Assembly (NCBI GenBank): GCA_023265135.1
Contig: JAHFUM010000001.1
Location: 559,430-623,429 of the forward strand
Direction: 5' to 3'
Length of the DNA: 64,000 bases
Source: Nitrosarchaeum sp.
GTDB taxonomy: Archaea > Thermoproteota > Nitrososphaeria > Nitrososphaerales > Nitrosopumilaceae
Positions 16,584 through 24,207 of the stretch are shown here, piece by piece; within the stretch, counting starts at the first letter, position 1, and each line of letters begins with the position of its first letter. The notes below the pieces were generated by a model. It was not told the DNA's origin. It did not search any database and saw only the letters and a program-made list of their open reading frames with translations. A program made the translations under genes and the position numbers.

Positions 16584-17654
16584 ATGAGAGCACTGGTATA
16601 TGATAAATATACTACAGATGATGATTTTTCTAAAATTTTAAAAATTAAAGATATTCCTGAACCTGAACCAAAACATGATGAAATTATTTTCAAAGTAAAA
16701 AGTGCGTCTCTAAACTATGATGATATTTGGGGAATGAGAGGAAAACCTCTAGCTGTGCCCTTACCTCACATATCGGGTACAGATGCTGCAGGTGAAGTTA
16801 TCGCAATAGGTGAAGATGTTAAAAATATCAAAATTGGTGATAGAATTGTCTCTCATGGAAACATGTCATGTAGAATCTGTAAATCATGCACTAGTGGAAA
16901 AGAATATGATTGCAGACAAAGAAAAATTTGGGGGTTTGAAACTGGTCCACTTTGGGGAGGATACTGTGAAGTCACACATTTACCAGAAGTTAATGTTGTA
17001 AAAATTCCTGATAACGTTACGTATGATTCTGCAGCAGCCGCTTCAATGACTTTGCTGACATCATGGCATATGTTAGTTGGAAGAGCACAGATTCAACCAG
17101 GACAACTAGTTTTGATAATGGGTGGAGGTTCGGGTGTTGGAAATTTTGGAATTCAAATAGCTAAATTATTTGGATGCACTGTAATTGCCACAGCTAGTCC
17201 CGATAAATTAGATAAATTATTGGAATTAGGTGCTGATTATGCAATAGATCATAGAAAGGAAGACTGGCACAAAGAAGTTCGGGATATATCTAAAAAAATA
17301 ATCAAGCCTTTTGGTGATGTAACTGGTGTCGATGTAATTTTTGAGCATATTGGTGGCTCACATTGGAATAAAGAATTGACTTTGTTAAAGTATGGTGCAA
17401 CAATTGTTACAACTGGAGCTACAACTGGTTATGATGCTAAAACAGATTTACGCCATATTTTTTTCAAAGGTATCAATATTTTAGGTTCAACTCAAGGAAC
17501 TAGATCTGAATTAGAACAAGCTTTATACTGGATGTCTCGTGGCAAAATTAAATCAGTCATTGATTCTATCTATTCACTTGAGCAGGCAGCAGAAGCTCAT
17601 ACAAAAATGTTAACTGGAAAAGGACTATTTGGAAAAATCTTAATGAAACCTTGA
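16584..17654 (+). CDS. Zinc-containing MDR oxidoreductase (enoyl-/acryloyl-CoA reductase or quinone reductase type)
   Basis: The 356-residue medium-chain dehydrogenase/reductase has the GroES-like catalytic half (HISGTDAAGEVIAIGEDV near residue 60) and a Rossmann half with GGGSGVGNFGIQIAK near 180. The four structural zinc cysteines are present (CRICKSCTSGKEYDC, about 96-110). The usual catalytic zinc cysteine is replaced (SLNYDDIWGMRG near residue 42), which suggests a zinc-independent reductase such as quinone, crotonyl-CoA or acryloyl-CoA reductase and not an alcohol dehydrogenase. A role in the 3-hydroxypropionate/4-hydroxybutyrate carbon cycle is possible, but no cycle gene is adjacent. 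It starts at ATG 16584 and is followed by a TPR gene after 13 bases. Confidence 0.78.
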   Translation: MRALVYDKYTTDDDFSKILKIKDIPEPEPKHDEIIFKVKSASLNYDDIWGMRGKPLAVPLPHISGTDAAGEVIAIGEDVKNIKIGDRIVSHGNMSCRICKSCTSGKEYDCRQRKIWGFETGPLWGGYCEVTHLPEVNVVKIPDNVTYDSAAAASMTLLTSWHMLVGRAQIQPGQLVLIMGGGSGVGNFGIQIAKLFGCTVIATASPDKLDKLLELGADYAIDHRKEDWHKEVRDISKKIIKPFGDVTGVDVIFEHIGGSHWNKELTLLKYGATIVTTGATTGYDAKTDLRHIFFKGINILGSTQGTRSELEQALYWMSRGKIKSVIDSIYSLEQAAEAHTKMLTGKGLFGKILMKP

Positions 17655-17667
17655 TGTAAAATTAATC

Positions 17668-18270
17668 ATGTCTGGAAATCCCAAAATTGATTCTATTCTT
17701 GATGAAGCAAATAGATTATTTTTGAAAGGTAAACTAAGAGAAGCAATTATCTATTATGATGAAATTCTTCATGAAAATCCTACTCATATTGGTTCTCTTA
17801 ACAACAAGGGATACGCACTAAATAAATTGAAAGATTATGATGGAGCAATACAATGTTACAACAGTGCTCTAAAATTAGATTCTAAAGATCTTTCCGTTTT
17901 AGTAAACAAAATATCGTCTTTGAGAAAAAAAGGTGAATTTACTGAGGCATTAAATTATTGCAATGCTATTTTGGAAAATAATTCAAAATATAACATTGTA
18001 TTATATCATAAAGAAAGAATCTTGTTTTCAATGGGAAAATTTGAAGACTCTATATCTTGTTGCAATAAAATTCTAGAAGATTATCCATGTAATGGAGATG
18101 TTCTTTTTGATAAATCTTGTAATCTTGCATTACTTTCAAGAATAGACGAGACACTTGCCGTACTTGAAAATGCAATTTCTCAAGGCATCCAATATAAAAT
18201 CAAAGCAAAAAATAACAAATCTTTTGAAAAATTAGCAGTAAATGAAAAATTCCAAAATCTAATATCTTAA
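17668..18270 (+). CDS. Tetratricopeptide repeat protein
   Basis: The 200-residue protein is made of about five 34-residue TPR helices pairs. Repeats are visible as AIIYYDEILHENPTHIGSLN (residues 24-43), AIQCYNSALKLDSKDLSVL, ALNYCNAILENNSKYNIVL and SISCCNKILEDYPCNGDVL, each with the alternating small and aromatic residues of TPR. No signal peptide or catalytic domain is present, so it is a cytoplasmic protein-interaction scaffold. The cysteines in successive repeats (CYNS, YCNA, CCNK) are notable. It follows the MDR reductase by 13 bases and converges with dph2 with a 2-base gap. The partner is unknown. Confidence 0.82.
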   Translation: MSGNPKIDSILDEANRLFLKGKLREAIIYYDEILHENPTHIGSLNNKGYALNKLKDYDGAIQCYNSALKLDSKDLSVLVNKISSLRKKGEFTEALNYCNAILENNSKYNIVLYHKERILFSMGKFEDSISCCNKILEDYPCNGDVLFDKSCNLALLSRIDETLAVLENAISQGIQYKIKAKNNKSFEKLAVNEKFQNLIS

Positions 18271-18272
18271 TT

Positions 18273-19274
18273 TTAAAGCCAATGAGGAATTTCTAGGTAT
18301 CCTTCTATACTCTCATGTCTTAAAATTTTTAAAAGTGCATTTGCCTGAGGTGAAGAAAGAACAGGTTTGTCAAATTGATTGTCAGTAGAAATTCTTGGGC
18401 ATGCAACTTGAATAAATGCATCAATTCCTTTCAGATTCTTTAATCTCTCATTTGTAATGTCGGTAAGTGCAAATAATTGAACTGTCTTTCCTTCTCTTTC
18501 CAATTCTTTTTTAAATTTTAAAGCAAATACTTTGGATAGCTGTCCTTCTTTGAGTCCAATAATTATTCCAAATGACTGAGCATCAGCTGCCTTGTAAATT
18601 GCAAGAATAGCTTTCTTTTTTAATTTTTGCGCAAATTCTGTTACTTCTCTTACCTCATTGAAATAAGGATCTAAAACATATGTCGGCATGTTAGTTGAGA
18701 GTGCAATTCCTGCTGCATGAAAATTACTTTGTCCTAAAAAGACATATGCATCAACTTTGTCTTTAAGTTCTGTTGCTGGATAAAACTCACAACCGAACAC
18801 TTGACCGTCATTTAGCTGACCTTTTCCCTTTCCGATTTTTACTTCAATTCCACCATTAGTTAAAATCTCATTTACTTTATCCATCTGATGTAAGTGTTGA
18901 CTATCTGTAACTAGCGATATTTTCTTCCCCTTAAGAATATCTACACACTTTTTTGCGACACTATCAAATTCTATATCATCATAGGCATTAATTAAAATTA
19001 AATTTTTCTCAAATGCTTCAATGTTAATAGTATGTCCTATGTTAAATTGAATTTCAGCTCCTAATACTTTGGCACCATTTGAATTTAGATCACAGGTTCC
19101 CCAAGTGGTATCTGCTAAAACATATGCTGGAATCCCAAATCTTTTCGTAATATTCATAGCAGTTTCTTGAACTTGCGGTAAGATTCCGTCAGGACCATTT
19201 AGAGACACTGATGCAGGTTTTTTAGATTCAATCTCTTTGAAGATACGCTCTTCATCTATTACTATCAATTCCAT
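18273..19274 (-). CDS. dph2: Diphthamide biosynthesis enzyme Dph2 (3-amino-3-carboxypropyl transferase)
   Basis: Archaeal Dph2 uses a [4Fe-4S] cluster to cleave S-adenosylmethionine and transfer the aminocarboxypropyl group to a histidine of elongation factor 2, the first step of diphthamide formation. The 333-residue protein has the three cluster cysteines in their expected contexts: TTWGTCDLN near residue 62, FGCEFYPAT near 161 and QVACPRIST near 289. The fold's repeated domains are visible (ILINAYDDIEFD, VFLGQSNFHAAGIAL). It is divergent from tiaS across 78 bases. Its presence predicts dph5 and dph6 elsewhere in the genome. Confidence 0.92.
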   Translation of the reverse strand: MELIVIDEERIFKEIESKKPASVSLNGPDGILPQVQETAMNITKRFGIPAYVLADTTWGTCDLNSNGAKVLGAEIQFNIGHTINIEAFEKNLILINAYDDIEFDSVAKKCVDILKGKKISLVTDSQHLHQMDKVNEILTNGGIEVKIGKGKGQLNDGQVFGCEFYPATELKDKVDAYVFLGQSNFHAAGIALSTNMPTYVLDPYFNEVREVTEFAQKLKKKAILAIYKAADAQSFGIIIGLKEGQLSKVFALKFKKELEREGKTVQLFALTDITNERLKNLKGIDAFIQVACPRISTDNQFDKPVLSSPQANALLKILRHESIEGYLEIPHWL

Positions 19275-19352
19275 CTAATAATATGGCGTTATTAATTTAA
19301 ATCAACTGTGCTATACAACAACTAAAAATGTCTGAAATTATATAATTCACTT

Positions 19353-20681
19353 ATGACTGGTACGCACATACTGAATATTGGTTTTGATGATACAGATTCC
19401 ATAAAAGGAATGTGTACAACTTTTCTTGCTTACAAAATTGTTGATTTGCTAAAAAAACAGGAGACTGAATTTCTTGATTTTCCCAAATTAATTAGATTTA
19501 ATCCTAATATTCCTTGGAAAACCAGAGGCAATGGGGCTGTCTCTTTGCGAATAAGGACAAAAAACCCATCAAAAATAAAAAAACAAATCAAAAATCTTGT
19601 TGAAAAATACTCTGATATAAAAAACGGTGCAAATCCTGGACTGGTTTTTTACGAGAGTGAAGAAATTCCAGAACGCTTTACTAAGTTCAGCAAACTAGCT
19701 TTATGGCAGCTAATAAATAGAAATGACGCAAAAAAATTTGCGATAAAAAATAACATTGAATTTTTTTGCCAAGGAAACGGTCAAGGTCTTGTGGGTGCAA
19801 TAGGTGCAATAGGTTATGATTTTAAAGATCATACATTGGAGCTATTAAGTTATAGAAAAAATTCTAAATTTGGAAAACAAAGAATACTCTCTTCTGAAAG
19901 TGTAAAAACAATGCAGGAAAAAACATTGCCTTTTACCTTTAACAGCTTTGATGACAAAAAAGAAAGAGTCTTGATCACTCCACATGGTCCTGATCCTGTT
20001 TTTTATGGTGTACGTGGTGAAAATGTAGACTCGTTACTTCATGCAACAAAAATCTTGAAAACCGACGAGAAGTTAGCAGGTCACATGATATTCAAATCTA
20101 ATCAAGGCACAGGGGATCACTTAAAAAACGAATTTGATATTACGAATATTCGGCCATATGCTTCCGGAAAAATTACTGGAATTATATCTGATGAACCAAA
20201 AATTGTAAAGGGCGGTCATGTTTTCTTCTCGATTATTTCACATGGACATGAATTACGATGTGCTGTTTACAAACCAACTGGTATGTCTTCTGTAGCACTA
20301 AGTTTGATTAAAGGAGACAAAGTTTGCATTGGAGGTGGTATTAGAAAATCCTCAAAAAACCATCCTAGAATTCTAAATCTTGAGTTTCTTGACGTTATTC
20401 ATCTTGAAAAAAATCTGATAGACTCTAATCCAATCTGTAAAAAATGTGACAAAAAAATGAAATCAAAAGGCAAGAATCAAGGATATCAATGTATAAAATG
20501 CGGAAAAAAGTCAGCAAATAAAATCATCTTAGAAATTCCCAGGAAAATCAAAAAACAATTGTACATCCCTAACGTTTCTGCTCACAGGCATCTTAGTAGA
20601 CCGCTACAAAGAATTGGAAGAATTAACAAGGAATCTAAATTTAATGAATCCGCTTCTTGGTTTTGCGTATATGAAAAGTAG
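19353..20681 (+). CDS. tiaS: tRNA(Ile2) 2-agmatinylcytidine synthetase TiaS
   Basis: TiaS attaches agmatine to C34 of the CAU anticodon of tRNA-Ile2, using ATP, so that it reads AUA. The 442-residue protein begins with the characteristic NIGFDDTDSIKGMCTTFLA (about residues 7-25), followed by the TCKD/FLD parts (WKTRGNGAVSLRI; CQGNGQGLVGAIGAIGYDF), an OB-fold region (about 275-350) and a C-terminal zinc ribbon with CKKCDKKM and CIKCGKKS (about 363-386). The start is ATG 19353. Its stop codon at 20679-20681 coincides with the 3' end of the convergent initiator tRNA gene, so the two genes overlap by 3 bases. Confidence 0.94.
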   Translation: MTGTHILNIGFDDTDSIKGMCTTFLAYKIVDLLKKQETEFLDFPKLIRFNPNIPWKTRGNGAVSLRIRTKNPSKIKKQIKNLVEKYSDIKNGANPGLVFYESEEIPERFTKFSKLALWQLINRNDAKKFAIKNNIEFFCQGNGQGLVGAIGAIGYDFKDHTLELLSYRKNSKFGKQRILSSESVKTMQEKTLPFTFNSFDDKKERVLITPHGPDPVFYGVRGENVDSLLHATKILKTDEKLAGHMIFKSNQGTGDHLKNEFDITNIRPYASGKITGIISDEPKIVKGGHVFFSIISHGHELRCAVYKPTGMSSVALSLIKGDKVCIGGGIRKSSKNHPRILNLEFLDVIHLEKNLIDSNPICKKCDKKMKSKGKNQGYQCIKCGKKSANKIILEIPRKIKKQLYIPNVSAHRHLSRPLQRIGRINKESKFNESASWFCVYEK

Positions 20682-20768
20682 CGGGGAGTAGATTTGAACT
20701 ACTGAACTGCGGGTTATGAGCCCGCCGGGATGACTTAGCCCTAAAGAGTCTGGCTTCCCCACCCCGCT
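20679..20768 (-). tRNA. Initiator tRNA-Met (CAT) with a probable 15-nt intron in the D-loop
   Basis: Read on the minus strand, the acceptor stem AGCGGGG/CCCCGCT is perfect with an A discriminator at 20679. The anticodon arm is GCGGG-CTCATAA-CCCGC and the T arm is AGTAG-TTCAAAT-CTACT. The A1-U72 pair and three consecutive G-C pairs next to the anticodon loop are initiator hallmarks, which argues against tRNA-Ile2 and elongator Met. The D stem GGGA/TCCC encloses 25 bases (20731-20755) instead of 7-11. Removing 15 bases at 20735-20749 restores G18-G19 (loop AGCCAGGTCA). A 4-bp helix GACT/AGTC flanked by 3-base bulges CCA and CTA resembles the bulge-helix-bulge cut by archaeal splicing endonuclease, which would place the 15-nt intron at 20737-20751 instead. 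The exact ends are unresolved. Confidence 0.9.
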
Positions 20769-20790
20769 GATTCATAAATGAGTATGAGCC

Positions 20791-20798
20791 TATATACG
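20791..20798 (-). promoter_or_regulatory. TATA-box candidate for the initiator tRNA gene
   Basis: The minus-strand element CGTATATA is about 26 bp upstream of the mature 5' end at 20768. Confidence 0.5.
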
Positions 20799-20850
20799 CT
20801 TTATCAAATTCTTGAAAGTAATTAATATGATTTGAAATGATTCATTTCTT

Positions 20851-21942
20851 GTGGACAAAAAACTAAGGATTGCAGGAATTGTTGCTGCATTAGCATTTTC
20901 AATATTTATTTTGACATCACCTTCTCATCCTTTACCAATTCCTGAACCACCTTCATCAAAACCTGAAAATAATTCTGTAGAAACTTTGGCAGAAAATCTC
21001 GATAAGCCTAGATCTATTGCAGTTTCAGATAACAGAATTTTTGTAACCGAAAAAGATGGACTAATTAGAGTTGTTCAGGATAATGTTTTACTAGATGAAC
21101 CGTTAGCCACATTACGTCCTGCAAATGTATTTGATGGTGGATTATTAGGTATTGCACTTAATCCTAATTTTTCTAATAATCACCTCATGTATGTTTTTTT
21201 TACATATGAAGAAGATGGAAAACTTTGGAATAAAATTATACAAATAACTGAATCTGAAAATAAATTAACAGATGCAAAAACCATTTTTGATAAAATACCT
21301 GGCTCTGTATTTACTAATGGTGGATTTTTAAAATTTGGTCCTGATAAAAAATTGTATGTGGGAACTGGCGCTGTTTCTGATTCCTCACATCTCTCCCAAG
21401 ATCCTAATTCATTATCTGGAAAAATTTTACGATTAAATGATGATGGTACTATTCCTGAAGATAATCCATTCCCAAATTCTCCGGTATACTCATCAGGATT
21501 TAGAAATCCACAAGGAATGACTTGGGATAATTCAGGTCAAATGTATGTTGCTGAACTTGGACCTGAAAAAAATGACGAAATTAATCTTATTAAACCCGGA
21601 AAAAATTATGGTTGGCCTGAACAGCAATGTACAGGTGATAATAAATTTGAAAATGCGATAATCTGTTATGATCCAAGCATCGAACCTAGTGGAATTCTCT
21701 TCTATTCTGGAAATAAAATAAAATTGGAGGCTGATTTTGTCATGACCTCACTTAGGGCTGATCTATACCAGCTAAATTTTACTGATGGTCTAAAATCGCA
21801 AAAATCCATTCTAAGTGGGACTGGACGTATACGAGATGTAGTGCAGGGTTCAGATGGAAGTCTTTATGTAATTACTTCAAATACCGATGGCAAAGGTTTT
21901 CCAGATAGCATGGATGATAAATTATTGAGGATATCGAAATGA
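20851..21942 (+). CDS. Membrane-anchored PQQ-type sugar dehydrogenase family protein
   Basis: The 363-residue protein matches the soluble aldose/glucose-sorbosone dehydrogenase beta-propeller family, some members of which use PQQ. After an N-terminal hydrophobic helix (residues 4-23) and a Pro-rich linker, the family motifs appear: PRSIAVSDNRIFVTEKDG, LLGIALNPNFSNNHLMYVFFTY, SGKILRLNDDGTIP, SGFRNPQGMTWD and GPEKNDEINLIKPGKNYGWP. It probably acts outside the cell, tethered to the membrane. The start is GTG 20851. It overlaps the HMG-CoA reductase gene by 4 bases (ATGA). No PQQ synthesis gene is visible, so the cofactor and substrate are uncertain; many archaeal relatives have no known substrate. 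Confidence 0.8.
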   Translation: MDKKLRIAGIVAALAFSIFILTSPSHPLPIPEPPSSKPENNSVETLAENLDKPRSIAVSDNRIFVTEKDGLIRVVQDNVLLDEPLATLRPANVFDGGLLGIALNPNFSNNHLMYVFFTYEEDGKLWNKIIQITESENKLTDAKTIFDKIPGSVFTNGGFLKFGPDKKLYVGTGAVSDSSHLSQDPNSLSGKILRLNDDGTIPEDNPFPNSPVYSSGFRNPQGMTWDNSGQMYVAELGPEKNDEINLIKPGKNYGWPEQQCTGDNKFENAIICYDPSIEPSGILFYSGNKIKLEADFVMTSLRADLYQLNFTDGLKSQKSILSGTGRIRDVVQGSDGSLYVITSNTDGKGFPDSMDDKLLRISK

Positions 21943-23192
21943 GTGATTCATCAATTTCAAAATTTTTTGAAAAAACCAGAAAAGAGCGGTTAGATATTAT
22001 TAGAAATTTTGCAAATTTATCTGAAGAAGAATTAAAAATTTTACAAAACAATGATGGTGGTATATCATTTGAAAAAGCTGACAAAATGATAGAAAATGCA
22101 ATTGGCACTTTTTCTTTACCTTTGGGTATAGCAACTAGTTTTAAGATCAATGGAAAAGACTATCTTGTTCCAATGGTTATAGAAGAGCCATCAGTAATTG
22201 CCGCAGCATCAAAAGGCGCAAAAATTGCAAGAATTAAAGGTGGATTTGAAGCAACAGCTGATGAATCTTTCAGTATTGGACAAATTCAAGTATTAGATAC
22301 CGATATCGACTCAGCAGTAAAAAAAATACTAGAGTCTTCCAAAGAAATTATCAATCTTGCAAATTCAAAAAGCAACACATTATCTAAAATGAATAAAGGT
22401 GCCAAAGAAGTATCTTGTAAGCAAATTGATACTCCGGTGGGAAAAATGTTGATTGTTGAATTATTAATTGATGTTGGTGATGCAATGGGGGCAAATATTA
22501 CAAATACAATGTGCGAATCTGTCTCACCGTTATTAGAAAAAATTACTGGAGGAAGAACACTACTTCGTATTTTATCAAATTATTCTACACGTAGAATTGC
22601 AAAGGCAACAGCAGTTTTTGATAAGAAAGAAATTGGAGAAGATGTAGTTGATGATATTATTTTAGCATATCAATTTGCAGACAATGATGTTTACAGAGCA
22701 GTTACTCATAACAAAGGAATCATGAATGGCATCATAGCTGTTGCCAATGCAACAGGACAAGATAGCAGGGCAATTGAAGCAGCTGCTAACGCATATGCAT
22801 CAAGATCAGGACAATATCGATCTCTTAGTAAATGGACTAAAAATCATGAAGGAAATCTCGTTGGCTCTTTGGAATTGCCTCTATCTGTTGGAATTATTGG
22901 GGGAATTGCCAATGTTCATCCAATAGCTAAAACTTGCATAAAGATTCTCGGAGTTTCTTCGGCTCAAGAACTCGCGTGTGTAATGATTGCAACTGGTTTG
23001 GCTCAAAATTATAGCGCCATTAGAGCATTATCTACGGAAGGAATTCAAAAAGGACACATGAGATTACATGCAAGAAACTTAGCTACTGCCGCAGGAGCAA
23101 AACCTGAAGAGGTAGATAAAATTGTACAGAAAATGATTGAGGAAAAGAAAATTTCACTTGATAGAGCTAAAGAATTACTAGATCAAATTTAA
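21939..23192 (+). CDS. hmgA: Hydroxymethylglutaryl-CoA reductase, class II-like
   Basis: The enzyme makes mevalonate for archaeal isoprenoid lipids. The 417-residue protein has the motifs ENAIGTFSLPLGIATSF (near residue 52), IEEPSVIAAAS (near 82, catalytic Glu), VGDAMGANITNTMCES (near 178), NKGIMNGI (catalytic Lys), GQDSRAIEAAANAYA (catalytic Asp) and IQKGHMRLHARNLA near 370 (catalytic His). Wording around PLSVGIIGGIANVHPIAK and the GHMRLHARN tail follows the bacterial class II (Pseudomonas mevalonii) pattern, not the class I pattern of halophiles and eukaryotes. There is no membrane anchor. The start overlaps the stop of the preceding sugar dehydrogenase gene. Class II enzymes often prefer NADH, but I cannot tell the cofactor here. 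Confidence 0.92.
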   Translation: MSDSSISKFFEKTRKERLDIIRNFANLSEEELKILQNNDGGISFEKADKMIENAIGTFSLPLGIATSFKINGKDYLVPMVIEEPSVIAAASKGAKIARIKGGFEATADESFSIGQIQVLDTDIDSAVKKILESSKEIINLANSKSNTLSKMNKGAKEVSCKQIDTPVGKMLIVELLIDVGDAMGANITNTMCESVSPLLEKITGGRTLLRILSNYSTRRIAKATAVFDKKEIGEDVVDDIILAYQFADNDVYRAVTHNKGIMNGIIAVANATGQDSRAIEAAANAYASRSGQYRSLSKWTKNHEGNLVGSLELPLSVGIIGGIANVHPIAKTCIKILGVSSAQELACVMIATGLAQNYSAIRALSTEGIQKGHMRLHARNLATAAGAKPEEVDKIVQKMIEEKKISLDRAKELLDQI

Positions 23193-23198
23193 ACATCA

Positions 23199-23207
23199 AT
23201 TATATAG
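23199..23207 (+). promoter_or_regulatory. TATA-box candidate for the histidine operon
   Basis: ATTATATAG is centred about 27 bp before ATG 23230 but only about 12 bp before GTG 23215. This favours the ATG as the hisG start. Confidence 0.55.
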
Positions 23208-23229
23208 ATAAAAAGTGAAAAAACCAGCA

Positions 23230-24207
23230 ATGTCTCAAGTAAAATTTGCTATACCAAAAGGCAGTCTCGAAGAAGCAACGTTCAAACTTCTAGAAAGATC
23301 TTGGACTAAAGTAAATAGAAAAGACAGAACATATCGAGTATATCTTGATGATCCTAATATCATTGTAAAAATGCTCAGACCGCAAGAAATTCCAACACTA
23401 GTATCTGAAGGATTATACGATGTAGGTATAACTGGAAAAGATTGGGTTGGTGAAACTAAAGCAGATGTTGAACCAATATTAGATCTAGAATATGGAAAAA
23501 TTCGACTGGTTGTTGCATTTCCTGACAAGTATCATTACAAAAATCTTGATGAAATGATAGCCGACTATGCTAAAAAGAAAAAAACACTTCGTATCTCATC
23601 TGAATATTTAACTACTGCATCAAAATTTCTTAAACAATGTAAATCTTATAAAAAATATCATGGAGCTAAAGATCCATTAATTGTTACACCTTGGGTAAGA
23701 CTTGGTACAAACAAGAATGTCCAAATTCATTTATCGTTTGGTGCTACAGAAGCAAAACCTCCAGAAGATGTTGATGCAATAATAGATGTAACTGAAACTG
23801 GAACCACGTTAAAACAAAATAAATTAAAAATTGTCGATGAGATTCTAACATCTACTGCACATTTGATTGTTAATAAAAAATCTCTAAGAGACCCACAAAA
23901 ACGTGAAAAAATATATGATATTGTGACTCTAATACGCGGTGCTGTCCATGGGAGAAAATTTCTTCATATCTATCTTAATGTTGAAGAAAAGAATCTCAAG
24001 AAACTTTTAGAACAGATACCTTCTCTCAAAAAACCAACAATAAGCCCACTAAGTGAAGATGGTTGGTACGGAATAAACACAGTTATTCAAAAAGAAGACT
24101 TTCACAAACTAATTCCAAAACTAAGGAAAATTGCACAAGGACTAGTAGTTCATGAACCACGACAGATTTTAGAGCTAGAGGAGATCAAGCGTGATGAAGA
24201 AAATTGA
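23230..24207 (+). CDS. hisG: ATP phosphoribosyltransferase HisG (long form)
   Basis: HisG condenses ATP with PRPP, the first and feedback-controlled step of histidine synthesis. The 325-residue protein is the long form that needs no HisZ partner. It opens with VKFAIPKGSLEEATF, has the YDVGITGKDWVGE segment near residue 62 and the PRPP-binding loop EDVDAIIDVTETGTTL near 180, and ends with a regulatory ACT-like domain (about 240-320, LVVHEPRQILELEE at the end). ATG 23230 is chosen over the in-frame GTG 23215 because of the TATA spacing and the natural start SQVKFAIPKG. It overlaps hisD by 4 bases. Confidence 0.95.
   Translation: MSQVKFAIPKGSLEEATFKLLERSWTKVNRKDRTYRVYLDDPNIIVKMLRPQEIPTLVSEGLYDVGITGKDWVGETKADVEPILDLEYGKIRLVVAFPDKYHYKNLDEMIADYAKKKKTLRISSEYLTTASKFLKQCKSYKKYHGAKDPLIVTPWVRLGTNKNVQIHLSFGATEAKPPEDVDAIIDVTETGTTLKQNKLKIVDEILTSTAHLIVNKKSLRDPQKREKIYDIVTLIRGAVHGRKFLHIYLNVEEKNLKKLLEQIPSLKKPTISPLSEDGWYGINTVIQKEDFHKLIPKLRKIAQGLVVHEPRQILELEEIKRDEEN

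Noticed and set aside
19335..19346. 12-bp palindrome AATTATATAATT upstream of tiaS as an operator
   Set aside because: It is a simple AT palindrome in an AT-rich gap and is expected by chance; it probably only includes a TATA-like element.
20679..20768. tRNA-Ile2 (CAU), the TiaS substrate
   Set aside because: The A1-U72 pair, three consecutive G-C pairs beside the anticodon loop and the T-arm sequence are initiator features.
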